36,925 nucleotides of DNA, taken from positions 1 through 36,925 of the IMG/VR virus record IMGVR_UViG_3300048919_000569, one strand, 5' to 3'. The notes under the pieces were generated by a model, which was given only the letters and a program-made list of their open reading frames with translations, had not been told where the DNA came from and did not search any database. The translations under genes were made by a program, and so were the position numbers. Source of the stretch: a virus. Positions 24,697 through 33,282 of this stretch are shown here, piece after piece. Every line of letters begins with the position of its first letter. Positions within the stretch are counted from its first letter, which is position 1.

Positions 24697-25407
24697 TTAA
24701 CCTCGTGTCGTTGATGTTGTCGCTCCATACATCGCCTGTTCGGGCGAGGTCGGAGGGGCTGCTGCGGTTTCCGACGATGCGGGCTTGTCATCACTGAGAG
24801 CGTTGCCGACACGGGCCAATAGCCGGAAAAGTCCGGGATGGTTGCCAATCCCGATTTCGACGAGATCGCGGCGGAGAGCATCGTCTCCGAACGTCGCGAT
24901 CACGCGGTTTGCGTTGTTGAGGCTGGTGGAAAGATTGTCGCCGCCAAAGTCCCGGTCGGCGCGGATTTCCTGCTGCCAGTCGGAGGTAATCTTCTGGTGG
25001 CGCTCGCTCAGCGCGTCATATTCAAGCTTGCGCTGCTCGGCGATCACGCCGGCCAGACGGCTCGCCTGGCCATTCGTCAGGCCAAGCTCCTTCATCACCG
25101 GAGAGGCGCGGTCCAGCAGCGCCCGGTCGAGTTCAATACCGCCATCGAGCTTGATGTCGTATTGACCATTTTCAGGCACCAGATCGGCGGCATCACCCGG
25201 CTCAGGAGAAAGGTTCCCACCCTCCCCTTCGCCACCCTCTCGCCCGGCCCCATTCTGGCTGGCGACAAGCGGCTCGGCCGCCCCGTTCAGAAGCGGCGCA
25301 TCGTCATTGGCGTTGGCATTGTCATTGCCGCCATGAGCCGGGGCAGCGCCCCAATCGGTATGGCCTTCCGGCGCAAAGGTGGCGCTATTCATCCACTGTC
25401 TCAGCAT
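24697..25407 (-). CDS. Capsid scaffolding protein
   Basis: A 236-aa protein. The N-terminal about 80 residues are low-complexity (Ala, Gly, Asn, Glu, Pro), then a helical core (about 95-210) with LLDRASPVMKELGLTNGQAS and KLEYDALSERHQKI, and a disordered C-terminus. Size, acidic helical nature and position immediately before the major capsid gene fit podoviral scaffold proteins. The ATG at 25407 has GAGGGAA before it and overlaps the previous gene by 23 bases; the ATG at 25392 has no such site. Confidence 0.75.
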   Translation of the reverse strand: MLRQWMNSATFAPEGHTDWGAAPAHGGNDNANANDDAPLLNGAAEPLVASQNGAGREGGEGEGGNLSPEPGDAADLVPENGQYDIKLDGGIELDRALLDRASPVMKELGLTNGQASRLAGVIAEQRKLEYDALSERHQKITSDWQQEIRADRDFGGDNLSTSLNNANRVIATFGDDALRRDLVEIGIGNHPGLFRLLARVGNALSDDKPASSETAAAPPTSPEQAMYGATTSTTRG

Positions 25408-25681
25408 GCTCTTCCCTCTTGCGCTTTTCCGCGCGTCTGTGTGCCTCGATCATCATCTCGGCATAGGCGGTGGGTTTGATCTGGTTCAGCTGGTCGATGA
25501 TGGTGACACCGATTATCCGGCGACCGATGTGAATGCCGGTCTCGCCATTCACCACATGCGGCGCGCCATAGACGTTGCACTGGCAAAGCACCCACCAGAG
25601 AAATTCGCGCGCACGCGGCTCCGCCAGCACGAACTCGGTTGCGAGATCGAGCGCCTGTTCCTGCATTGTTTTGGCTGTCAT
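25385..25681 (-). CDS. Bbp19-like phage protein
   Basis: A 98-aa protein with the pattern of the Bbp19 family: FLWWVLCQCNVYGAP, GRRIIGVTIIDQL and a closing AYAEMMIEA. Found between portal and scaffold genes in BPP-1-type phages; function unknown, probably head assembly. The ATG overlaps the portal stop as ATGA. Confidence 0.75.
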   Translation of the reverse strand: MTAKTMQEQALDLATEFVLAEPRAREFLWWVLCQCNVYGAPHVVNGETGIHIGRRIIGVTIIDQLNQIKPTAYAEMMIEAHRRAEKRKREEHAETVDE

Positions 25682-27393
25682 CCGGCAATTCCAAGCTTGC
25701 GCAGCAGTTCCACCGGCCCGCCATTATCGTCGGTGGCGGAAAGCGCCTGTGCCGCCTGCGCACCATCCTTCAGTGCAGGCGCCAGCTTGGCGGCGGCTTC
25801 CGTCGCCTGCGCCGCCTGTTGCTGTTGCACCCGCTCGTCGCGGATCGCCTTCACCTTGTCGTCGGAGCGCACGATGGTGGAAACCACACCGATCGCATCG
25901 CCATATTCGTCGATCGCCTGGTCGACATCGAGCTTGTCCACCGCGTCAGGTCGCGCACCGGCAAGATTGCCGACAAAACTCACCATCCGCTCGATAGAGC
26001 CGGTCGAAACCGCAAGCTGCGCCTGGTAGAGCGTCGAGATATTGTCGACATTCAGCTCCTCGCCCTGCAGATCCTGCGGCGCCTCCGGCAACTCGTCGTC
26101 ATCGTCCAGCTGGTAAAACACCCAGTCCGCCAAGGGCTGGATAAGTTCGTGATGCTGTCGCTCCACCGTCGGTCCCAGCTGCTGAAGCTGCTCTTCCTTG
26201 CGCTGCGTCAGCTCGAACTGGTTGCGCGGCTGTACGCCCTCCATGGTGCTGATCGCCATGAAGAGATCGGCATAAAAGGCCCGGTCCACCCGACGCTTCG
26301 CCTCATCGATATCGGCGGCCAGATCGCCGAGCGGCACATTCACCTCGAAGGCGCGGCGATAGGCGGCGGTGCCGACACTCTGCTCGTCCACGAAAGTCAC
26401 GGTGCCCGGCAGCGAGGAATTGCGCTTGTTGCGAAGCGAGGTCGGCGCCACCAGTGGTGGGCGCACCTGGTGCTCGATGCCCATGCCCTTCCAGCGCTGT
26501 TCGGTCTGCAGCATCTTCACATCCGGCAGCGCATCCATGCCGGGGCATGTGGCGGCATAGACATCTTCGCCCACCACATCCCAACGCGGCGCAATCAGCG
26601 GATTGCGGTCGAAGCCGCTCACTTCCAGCATCTTGTCGCGGTCCTGGCCCGCTTCCCAATAGTTGGACATGAAGGGCTTGTTGGCCTTCGTCGGGCGGGC
26701 GGGATCGCGGGCGGAACGCGGCTCGATGGCGTTGAACACCTCCACCACCTCGTCGTAATTGCCCCGGTCCCACAGGTTCTTGATGGTGGAGGAGACGTTC
26801 GACCAGTCCATATCGCGGGAATTGGGTTTTGCCACCCAGCGCCCGACAATCTGCTCCACAGTCATCCACACGCGCCGGTAACAGGTATCGACCCGCATGC
26901 CATACTGGCTCTGCGCCAGCCAATATTGCCCGACCGGCGGCAAGATGCCGTGCAGGCGGCGCCCGGCGCGTGTCAGGATCAGGCAGAACTGCCCGAACAG
27001 AAGCTCGTCGCCATAACCGGAATGAAGACAATTATATATATTCGAGACAGCCAACCGCTCACGCGCCCGGCGAGTCGCCTCATAGAGATAATCTTTGACA
27101 GGCCCGAACTCGCGCAGATCCTTGTCGGTAATGCTGTAGCGCATCCAGGGCCGCGTGGGAGACGTCAACCCCGCCTGCATGCCCGATTGCGCCACGCGGT
27201 GGGCAAGCTTCGGTGAATTGTCGATGATCTTCTTGTTGCCGTTGATCCCCTTCGGATCACGGGCATCCCCCTTGCGGTAGCGGCCGGGGACGATGAAATC
27301 GTTCAGCTCCTGCCACTGCGCCTCATAGGGGTTGCGCTCCTTCTGCAACGCCTTCAGGCGCCGCTCATGCCGTTCGCGGATCGTATCGGCCAT
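25678..27393 (-). CDS. Portal / head-tail connector protein (T7 gp8-like)
   Basis: A 571-aa protein with the features of the T7-type head-tail connector: N-terminal NPYEAQWQELNDFIVPGRY, then SGMQAGLTSPTRPWMRY, YGDELLFGQFCL in the core, and a C-terminal DDDELPEAPQDL with long helices after it. Twelve copies form the ring through which DNA enters and leaves the head. GGGAGG precedes the ATG at 27393, which begins one base after the previous stop. Confidence 0.9.
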   Translation of the reverse strand: MADTIRERHERRLKALQKERNPYEAQWQELNDFIVPGRYRKGDARDPKGINGNKKIIDNSPKLAHRVAQSGMQAGLTSPTRPWMRYSITDKDLREFGPVKDYLYEATRRARERLAVSNIYNCLHSGYGDELLFGQFCLILTRAGRRLHGILPPVGQYWLAQSQYGMRVDTCYRRVWMTVEQIVGRWVAKPNSRDMDWSNVSSTIKNLWDRGNYDEVVEVFNAIEPRSARDPARPTKANKPFMSNYWEAGQDRDKMLEVSGFDRNPLIAPRWDVVGEDVYAATCPGMDALPDVKMLQTEQRWKGMGIEHQVRPPLVAPTSLRNKRNSSLPGTVTFVDEQSVGTAAYRRAFEVNVPLGDLAADIDEAKRRVDRAFYADLFMAISTMEGVQPRNQFELTQRKEEQLQQLGPTVERQHHELIQPLADWVFYQLDDDDELPEAPQDLQGEELNVDNISTLYQAQLAVSTGSIERMVSFVGNLAGARPDAVDKLDVDQAIDEYGDAIGVVSTIVRSDDKVKAIRDERVQQQQAAQATEAAAKLAPALKDGAQAAQALSATDDNGGPVELLRKLGIAG

Positions 27394-27394
27394 A

Positions 27395-27610
27395 TCAGCC
27401 TCCCAAAAGGTTTTTCTTGCCGCTCGTATCCAGCGCGCCGACGCCCTGAACCCCGGTCAACATCGTCGACGTCGCGGCCCGCAACCGATCCCGCGTGCGG
27501 CGCCCGGCCCCATTCACCGTCTGACTGTCCGGCTCGCGCTGCGCCGCATACTCGATCGGCAACTTCGGATCCTCCGGCTTCGCCACCTTGGGAGACTTGA
27601 AAACACACAT
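27395..27610 (-). CDS. Small conserved podoviral protein before the portal gene
   Basis: A 71-aa protein beginning MCVFKSPKVAKPEDPKLP and ending KKNLLGG. Small Lys/Pro-rich proteins of this type with a terminal LLGG lie between the terminase and portal genes of many podoviruses; function unknown. GAGG precedes the ATG at 27610. Confidence 0.7.
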   Translation of the reverse strand: MCVFKSPKVAKPEDPKLPIEYAAQREPDSQTVNGAGRRTRDRLRAATSTMLTGVQGVGALDTSGKKNLLGG

Positions 27611-28021
27611 CGCAAAACCTCGAATTGAAGACAGACAGAGCCAGCCCGCACCGCAGGCCGTTCGGCTTAAATTTCATGGAAACAATCACTTAGGGCAGAT
27701 CACCCACCCCCACCCTGCGTCATCCTCGGGCTTGACCTGAGGCCCCATCGGCATCGCAACAGACGCAATGTTCCGGATTGCAGAGGACTACTCCCCAACG
27801 ACCCTCATCCCTGTGCTCGTCACAGGGATCCAGTCAGACCAAGTCCTTGGTCTGGAAAAGCTCTTTCGCCACGCAGACGCGCGGCGGCTAGATTCCTGTG
27901 ACATCCTCGGACTTGATCCGGGGAACAGGAATGAGGGAGGGAAGGACCTTCGCCAAAATAAGGCAAGCGGACGACATCACAGAAACGACGCAACACTTAC
28001 GCGGATCAGATGGCTCACCCC
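27611..28021. repeat. Mosaic palindromic repeat between terminase and portal module
   Basis: No gene. Several nested inverted repeats: CCCTCAT (27802) with ATGAGGG (27931); ATCCCTGTG with CACAGGGAT (27807-27829); CAGACCAAG with CTTGGTCTG (27835-27854); ATTCCTGT (27892) with ACAGGAAT (27925). TCATCCTCGGGCTTGACCTG at 27720 is the edge of another such unit. These look like the mosaic repeats common in alphaproteobacterial chromosomes (from memory) and not like phage genes. Confidence 0.6.
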
Positions 28022-29533
28022 TCACCCAAACGGATTATACCCATCCCCACCATCACCATACCCGGTCTCCCGGCTATGATTATACCGCTCATCCCCCCGC
28101 CCCTTAGGCACGACAGGCCGGGCAAAGGTCAGTCCAAGCGCATCGGCACGGTTGGGAGAAGGAAGCCCCCGCGCCTTCATGTCTTCCTTGCTCTCGATCT
28201 GCAGCTTGCCATCCACGCGGGCCACAAGCTCAGGGCCGATCAGGTCGTGGTAGAGAATGTCGTCGCGCGCATCGAGCGCGCCGCCCTGTTTGAGCCAGTC
28301 GCGCATGCCCTTCCACATTTCGGCACGCTTGTTGAGACAGCCGCGATCGATGCTCTTTTCGGCAAAGCTGACGAGCTGCCATGTGCGCCCCAGCGTCACG
28401 CCGGCGGAATAGATGCCGGTACCGTGACCAAGATCGATGAACACCGCATCGGCCTGCAACTCATCCTCGAAGCGCGCCACATGGTTTGCCACCAGAATGT
28501 CGTTGTCGTTCTTCGGCATGGTCATCAAAAGCCGGGCATAAAGCCCCTGGCGCAGATAGATCACCAACTCGTCGTCACCCGTCCAGGCCGGATCGACACC
28601 GATGATCTTCGGCGCGAAATCATATTGCTCCTTGCGCAGATGCACCTTCTGGGCAGCATCCACATCGTCGGTGGAAATGAATTGCTTTGCCGATGTTGAG
28701 GGAAACATGCCACGCACTCGCACTTTGACGAAATCGCTGTCCTCGCCGTAGTCACTGACCCATTCGGCAAGTTTCTTCTTGTTGGTGCCGGGCACCGTGC
28801 GGCTGTCGATCTGCCGCCTGATCCAGCGTCGGCGATGCCGGCGGAAACACTCGCGAAACCGCCCGGTATTCTGCGTCGGATTACCAAACACGATCCAGAT
28901 GATGATGGTGTTTTCGTCGGTCAGCGCGCCTTCGGCCACTTCCCAGACACTGTCGGTAATCTTCGACGCCTCATCGAACATCAAGACGATGATGCGGTCC
29001 TTATTGTGCAGACCGGCAAAAGCCTCGGTATTGTTGGCAGACCAGGCGACGAAATCCAGCCGCCACAAATCCGCATGGCCGCGATCGCGCGACTTGATCG
29101 ACATCGCCTGCGTCTCGAACCAATGGCTGGTGATCGAGGAGCGGAACCACTTGCCCACTTCCGGCGATGTCTTGGTGCGTAGCTGCGTCTCGGTATTGGC
29201 CGTCACCACGATCTTGCAATCGGCAAAACAGGACATAGCCCAATTGGCCATCATCCCCATCTGTGCCGATTTGCCGATCCCGTGGCCGCTCGCCACCGCA
29301 ATCTGCAAAGGCTGGTAGCGGTTCTCGCTGTTCAGATGCTGTCGGATCTCGTCATTGATATCCGCCTGCCAATCCCGCGGCCCCGCGATACCGTCAAGCT
29401 CGCCCTCATCCCAGTCCCAGGCAAACCGCGCCCAGGCCTGCGGATCATACTGAAACCGCGCCGCCGCCTCGATAATCTCCGCATCGAGATCGGCATCCAC
29501 ACGGCCCTTGCTCGCCTGCTTGGCATTGCCCAT
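28022..29533 (-). CDS. Terminase large subunit
   Basis: A 503-aa packaging motor. The ATPase domain has the Walker A motif ASGHGIGKSA (about residue 85) and the Walker B motif IIVLMFDEAS, with the FGNPTQNTGRF coupling motif after it. The nuclease domain has VDPAWTGDDE, an acidic strand DAVFIDLGHGTG and the final NRADALGL, carrying the metal-binding aspartates. It cuts concatemeric DNA and drives it through the portal. GGGAG precedes the ATG at 29533. Confidence 0.92.
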   Translation of the reverse strand: MGNAKQASKGRVDADLDAEIIEAAARFQYDPQAWARFAWDWDEGELDGIAGPRDWQADINDEIRQHLNSENRYQPLQIAVASGHGIGKSAQMGMMANWAMSCFADCKIVVTANTETQLRTKTSPEVGKWFRSSITSHWFETQAMSIKSRDRGHADLWRLDFVAWSANNTEAFAGLHNKDRIIVLMFDEASKITDSVWEVAEGALTDENTIIIWIVFGNPTQNTGRFRECFRRHRRRWIRRQIDSRTVPGTNKKKLAEWVSDYGEDSDFVKVRVRGMFPSTSAKQFISTDDVDAAQKVHLRKEQYDFAPKIIGVDPAWTGDDELVIYLRQGLYARLLMTMPKNDNDILVANHVARFEDELQADAVFIDLGHGTGIYSAGVTLGRTWQLVSFAEKSIDRGCLNKRAEMWKGMRDWLKQGGALDARDDILYHDLIGPELVARVDGKLQIESKEDMKARGLPSPNRADALGLTFARPVVPKGRGDERYNHSRETGYGDGGDGYNPFG

Positions 29534-30066
29534 GAACGATCTCCCGGCAAAGCCTGCACTGTCTGGAATTGAATGCTACACTCGGCGCACTCGCCCGATT
29601 GAAGCGGGTCGCGATCTTTCCGATCACACGGCGCGAATAATCCGCTACAGCATCGCCTAGATTCAAAAAAGGCAAAGCGTCCTTTGTGCGTCCAATAGGA
29701 CGCCCGGCGGTTTAGCTGGATACACAGCCATTCAGCCGGACCCTCTGTCACTTATCACTTCCGCACGACGTTGCGATGAGGTCAAACTTCTCCTCCTCCG
29801 TCATCCTCGGGCTCGACCCGAGGATCTCTCACGTGCGTGAAAAGATGGATCCTCGCCTCAGGGCGAGGATGACTCCGAGAGGTTTTCCGCCTTCGACCAA
29901 AAGGCTGTTCTCAACTGTCGTTCCAAGACCCTATCCAAGGTCACAAGGCTAGAAAGTCAAAAAGCGTCGTGCAACGGAGCCACAGACAAAGCACCTCGAC
30001 GCAGACGCCACCCGCCAACACCCCGACCGACCGGTGCCGTGAAATCAACCGCGACAACGAAACCCG
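29534..30066. repeat. Intergenic region with two rhizobial-type repeat elements
   Basis: No convincing gene on either strand. At about 29640-29720 there is an element centred on GCGTCC-AATA-GGACGC (29688-29703), resembling a rhizobial intergenic repeat from memory. At 29800-29873 there is a triple-hairpin palindrome: outer arms GTCATCCTCG and CGAGGATGAC, enclosing CCTCGGG/CCCGAGG, TCACG/CGTGA and CCTCGCC/GGCGAGG. It separates terminase small and large subunit genes, an unusual place for a long gap. Confidence 0.55.
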
Positions 30067-30612
30067 TCATTCAAAAACCCGCGCCTTGGCCCGCGCCAAC
30101 CTTTCGGCCAGCGACCCGCTAACCTCAACCTCGACTTTCTCACGAAAGGCCTGCACATCGATATGCTTGCCGATCAGCTCCAGCCGCTTGATCCGGTCGC
30201 TGAGCTTCACCTGAGACACCCGCCCGATCGCTTCGCGGCTCTCGCCGCGCCCTTCGAACAACTCCTTGACCTCGACCGCAGCAACCAGCCCCTGCCGCCA
30301 GATCAACGGCCACTGATCGACTGGCTTCAGCCCGCCATTCTCATCATAAAGATCGGCAATATCCGCCAGCGCCTCTTCGGCCAGCCGCGACAGCAACCAA
30401 TCCGCATGGATCTGCGTGCGCTTCGAGCGCTGTTCTTTTGCCGTGTCGATCGCGTCTCTGACGGCCGTATTCCGCATGAGCTTCCACGCTATCTGGACGG
30501 GGTACGAACGGCTGTACCCTGCCCGCATCGCAGCCTGGGGAGCGTTGAGATCGACCAGATATTCCTCAACGAAGGCCTGTTGCCTCGCGCTTAGGGGCCG
30601 TGGTGATGTCAT
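30067..30612 (-). CDS. Terminase small subunit (Terminase_2 family)
   Basis: A 181-aa protein with LSARQQAFVEEYLVDLNAPQ and AAMRAGYS followed by NTAVRDAI, the N-terminal helix-turn-helix pattern of the Terminase_2 small subunits that recognise the packaging site. A C-terminal helical region with DRIKRLELIGKHIDV is the oligomerisation part. The ribosome-binding site before the ATG is weak (GAGAGACC). Confidence 0.88.
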   Translation of the reverse strand: MTSPRPLSARQQAFVEEYLVDLNAPQAAMRAGYSRSYPVQIAWKLMRNTAVRDAIDTAKEQRSKRTQIHADWLLSRLAEEALADIADLYDENGGLKPVDQWPLIWRQGLVAAVEVKELFEGRGESREAIGRVSQVKLSDRIKRLELIGKHIDVQAFREKVEVEVSGSLAERLARAKARVFE

Positions 30613-30796
30613 GGAAGGTCTCTCAGAGTGGGGGGTCGCATCGCTGCGTATCGAAGCGTGAATGTTGAGGCTGCGATGACTGACGCAGTCGCGGACAGCA
30701 GTAAGGCCGGATCAACGGGTTGATGGAAATTAAGTGCGGGAGCACGAAGAACGCCGGTACAAAAACTGCGTATCGATGGCATTAGCCCAGAAACGC

Positions 30797-30819
30797 AAAA
30801 AAGCGACCCGAAGGCCGCT
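30797..30819 (-). terminator. UUCG-loop terminator between fic and the terminase genes
   Basis: On the - strand AGCGGCC, loop TTCG, GGTCGCT, then six T. It would end the leftward fic transcript (and any early read-through) about 185 bases before the terminase small subunit gene. Confidence 0.75.
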
Positions 30820-31189
30820 CCCAAATACAATTCTTCGAATATGAAGACATGTCACTTATCGCTGTTTCGGGAAGAAAAGTCAAACGCTAAAATCCTCAAA
30901 ACTCAAAAATCGTCTAAAGCCCTGAAACATATATTTTAAAATCCACTGATCCAAAGGACGATTTGTATATAGAATCCGCTTTGACGGCTGGTGCGACATT
31001 CATCGTCTGTAGCGACTGACATTTCGAGCATCCCGCCGTCCAGGCGTTCGGCATATCGATGATCAGAGCCGGAGATTTCGTGGCGGAATTGACGAGAAGA
31101 AGACAATCAACATGAGCGCCTATCCTCTCAGATTTTGATTTTTGCTATTGCTGCCTCTGCTAGCGGTAGCAAAGGTCAAAAGCAGACCA
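30820..31189. other. AT-rich gap downstream of fic, possible late promoter region
   Basis: About 370 bases, AT-rich around 30850-30970. One small - strand frame at 30914-31054 would encode 46 aa with a CSKC motif (MPNAWTAGCSKCQSLQ...), but it has no ribosome-binding site and the frame runs open upstream without a start, so it may be a gene remnant. No clear promoter was identified. Confidence 0.3.
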
Positions 31190-32326
31190 TTAGTCACGAA
31201 CGATCTGCAAAAGCGGCTCGAAACTGTAGAGCGCTGGCCGTCGACCGGCAGCAGGCTCAAGAGTCCGTATCAGCCCGCGTTCGGACAAGATGCGCGTGAA
31301 CCGGTGAGCGGACGGTCCAGGAATTCCGGATTTTTTGGTAAAAACGTTATTCCTGAAAACCGGACGCGAAAAAAGGAAGTCCAGAGCCGCTGTGCTCCAC
31401 TGCGATGTCAGGAGTTGCGGAAACTCTTTTTTCAGCTCTTCGTAAAGGTCGCGAATCCGTTCGGCTGTTGCCAGGTTTTTTTGCGCCTGGGATTCCAGGG
31501 CTTCAAGAAAGAAAATGATCCACTCGGTCCAAGCCCCCGACTTGGACACGTCACGCATAAGATCGATATATTCATCGCGGCGATCTTCAAAATAGCTACT
31601 GATATAGAAGTGCGGCGCGGAGATCGCTCCGGCTTTCCAAAGCATGAGGGTGATCAACATCCGCCCAATTCTACCATTGCCGTCCTTGAATGGATGCAGG
31701 GCTTCGAACTCTAGATGAGCGACTGCTGTCTTGATGAGAATCTGCCAGTCATCCGATTCGATGAATGCGAAAAGACGATCCATCCCGTCCTGAAGTTGTT
31801 CGGGTCGCATTGGCACGAAATGGACCTTACGGCGCATTCGATCTGCCAGATAATTTTGCTCCGTCTTATACTCGCCTGGGGATAGATGCGCGCCGCGACC
31901 GAAACCAAGAAGAACGCGATGCGCGCTTTTTACAAGAAAGCTCGACAGTGGCGCTCCTTGCTCCATACTGCGCTGGGCGGCTGACAGGGCGCGAGTGTAC
32001 AAAAAGACCTCAATCGCTTCATTACGATAGTGGCCACCCGTCTCGTCACCACTTTCCTCCTGATCGGCTTCATATCGCAACACTTCGTCGAGCGTACTGA
32101 CCGTGCCTTCCATACGTGAAGACACAACGGCTTCTTGATTTCTCAAGGGCGCAAGCAGAATCTCGCTATTATGCATGCTCTTGAGCATTTGATCGTAGCG
32201 CGCCAGAGCAGCGGATGCGGATGCCACCGGCGTAATGAGTCTGCCAGCATCGATGTGCCGCGGTGGAAACTGATCATAGTGATATTCGACCGCTTCAGAG
32301 AGGTCCAAGCCTGGGCGCAGCGCCAT
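31190..32326 (-). CDS. Fic-family AMP-transferase with inhibitory motif and winged-helix end
   Basis: A 378-aa protein. The Fic core has HPFKDGNGRIGR at residues 211-222, matching HPFx[D/E]GNGRxxR with the catalytic His. The N-terminal domain holds the inhibitory motif SSRMEG (Ser69, Glu73, Gly74), so it belongs to the class with self-inhibition inside the same chain, like Shewanella SoFic (similar length). The C-terminal about 80 residues look like a winged helix (AHRFTRILSERGLIRTL). It would transfer AMP from ATP to a protein hydroxyl. The target is unknown. Lower GC than the virion genes and isolated transcription suggest a cargo gene. The ATG at 32326 has a weak upstream site. Confidence 0.85.
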   Translation of the reverse strand: MALRPGLDLSEAVEYHYDQFPPRHIDAGRLITPVASASAALARYDQMLKSMHNSEILLAPLRNQEAVVSSRMEGTVSTLDEVLRYEADQEESGDETGGHYRNEAIEVFLYTRALSAAQRSMEQGAPLSSFLVKSAHRVLLGFGRGAHLSPGEYKTEQNYLADRMRRKVHFVPMRPEQLQDGMDRLFAFIESDDWQILIKTAVAHLEFEALHPFKDGNGRIGRMLITLMLWKAGAISAPHFYISSYFEDRRDEYIDLMRDVSKSGAWTEWIIFFLEALESQAQKNLATAERIRDLYEELKKEFPQLLTSQWSTAALDFLFSRPVFRNNVFTKKSGIPGPSAHRFTRILSERGLIRTLEPAAGRRPALYSFEPLLQIVRD

Positions 32327-32390
32327 TGTGATGTCCGAGTTTCAGGATTTTTGACGTACGAGCTACAATGTCATGCCTGATCACGGAGGC

Positions 32391-32565
32391 GTTGTCTATC
32401 AAGAATGGTTATTTTTGATAGACAACGCGGCTTGATGTACATCTGGATCACTCAAACCCATTTGATTTTCAAAATACCGTATTATTGATAGTCAAATCCA
32501 TTTGCGTATCACGCATGCGAGACAAACAAGTTTGTCTTTCAAAAAGCGGCAATTTTGAAAATCAA
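32391..32565. promoter_or_regulatory. Phased array of six 11-bp elements upstream of fic
   Basis: Six copies of TTG-N5-CAA start at 32392, 32415, 32462, 32485, 32532 and 32555: pairs 23 bp apart, repeated at exactly 70 bp. Sequences: TTGTCTATCAA, TTGATAGACAA, TTGATTTTCAA, TTGATAGTCAA, TTGTCTTTCAA, TTGAAAATCAA. The first pair is a perfect 12-bp inverted repeat with a 12-bp spacer. Unit 1 is 65 bases from the fic start. The exact spacing points to cooperative protein binding. It is not the FNR/FixK box, which has four central bases in a 14-bp site. Confidence 0.75.
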
Positions 32566-32593
32566 CCTCTTCTATGCACCGGATCGTTGTTCA

Positions 32594-32701
32594 TCAGGCG
32601 TGGGAAGCCACTTGAAGCTCTGTAAAGGCTTCTCGCATAGCCCATAGAATTGGCGTGGCGAGGGCGGCGCACCCGCCTCCTTCACGGCTTCTCCCCGCCA
32701 T
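32594..32701 (-). CDS. Possible 35-aa protein at the end of the early operon
   Basis: Starts at an ATG overlapping the preceding stop (TGATG) and ends ILWAMREAFTELQVASHA. Only the overlap supports it; the ribosome-binding site is poor and no family is recognised. The region also holds a GC-rich hairpin that could end the early transcript. Confidence 0.25.
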   Translation of the reverse strand: MAGRSREGGGCAALATPILWAMREAFTELQVASHA

Positions 32702-33261
32702 CACACCCCAAAAAACCGCGCCAGCACATTGCAAACCACGCGCAGATCCCCCAGCATATGGTGCTGCCGCTCGCCCTTGATCACGCAGAAATCCAGCGCT
32801 GCCCAAAGGTTCTGGCGAAGCTCGTTCTGTGCGGTCTGGATGGTCTTGCGGCATCCGTCATAGCGGGCGATCACCGCCTTGCACCATTTCTCGTAATCCT
32901 CGCTGATCGTCTGGGAGGGCGTGCTGCGCTCGCTTTTGTCGCGCTCTCCATCCGGCGCCTTGATCGCCATCATGTAGGATTGGCGCAGTTCCAGAAACCG
33001 CACCGCGCCTTCATACTGGTCGTCGCTTAGGCCGTCGCGTTTGCCGAGCATGTTCAGCGTGCCGATATAGGTTGCCGCCCGCGGGTCCCGTGCCTCTTCC
33101 ATCGTCACGCCCATCCGGCTTGCCCGCGCCTTCAGCGCCACGCTGTCTGCGGGCGCATGGGCACGGCCGGATCGTGAGATACGCCCATTCGGCTCGCGCG
33201 CCACATTGATCACCTTGCGCCGTCCGCGCTTCTGCTTCAGTTTTTCGGCCTTGCTGGTCAT
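32701..33261 (-). CDS. Conserved basic phage protein, end of early operon
   Basis: A 186-aa protein. The N-terminal about 35 residues are strongly basic (KAEKLKQKRGRRK) and could bind nucleic acid. The rest is helical, with GLSDDQYEGAVRFLELRQSY and SEDYEKWCKAVIARYDGC. The family is not identified. AAAAGGA precedes the ATG. As the last full gene of the early operon and next to the late module, it is a candidate late regulator or antiterminator; this is inference from position and charge only. Confidence 0.65.
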   Translation of the reverse strand: MTSKAEKLKQKRGRRKVINVAREPNGRISRSGRAHAPADSVALKARASRMGVTMEEARDPRAATYIGTLNMLGKRDGLSDDQYEGAVRFLELRQSYMMAIKAPDGERDKSERSTPSQTISEDYEKWCKAVIARYDGCRKTIQTAQNELRQNLWAALDFCVIKGERQHHMLGDLRVVCNVLARFFGV

Positions 33262-33282
33262 GCTGCTGGTCCTTTTCCGTTG

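Noticed and set aside
29332-29751. Open frame of 139 codons upstream of the large terminase (- strand)
   Set aside because: It overlaps the terminase start in another frame over 200 bases and its upstream half lies in a repeat element; Arg-rich shadow-like composition.
30609-30830. Open frame of 73 codons before the small terminase (- strand)
   Set aside because: It includes the UUCG terminator hairpin as coding sequence and starts at a weak TTG.
32391-32600. FNR/FixK boxes upstream of fic
   Set aside because: The elements are 11 bp (TTG-N5-CAA), shorter than the 14-bp TTGAT-N4-ATCAA site, and their regular spacing suggests another regulator.
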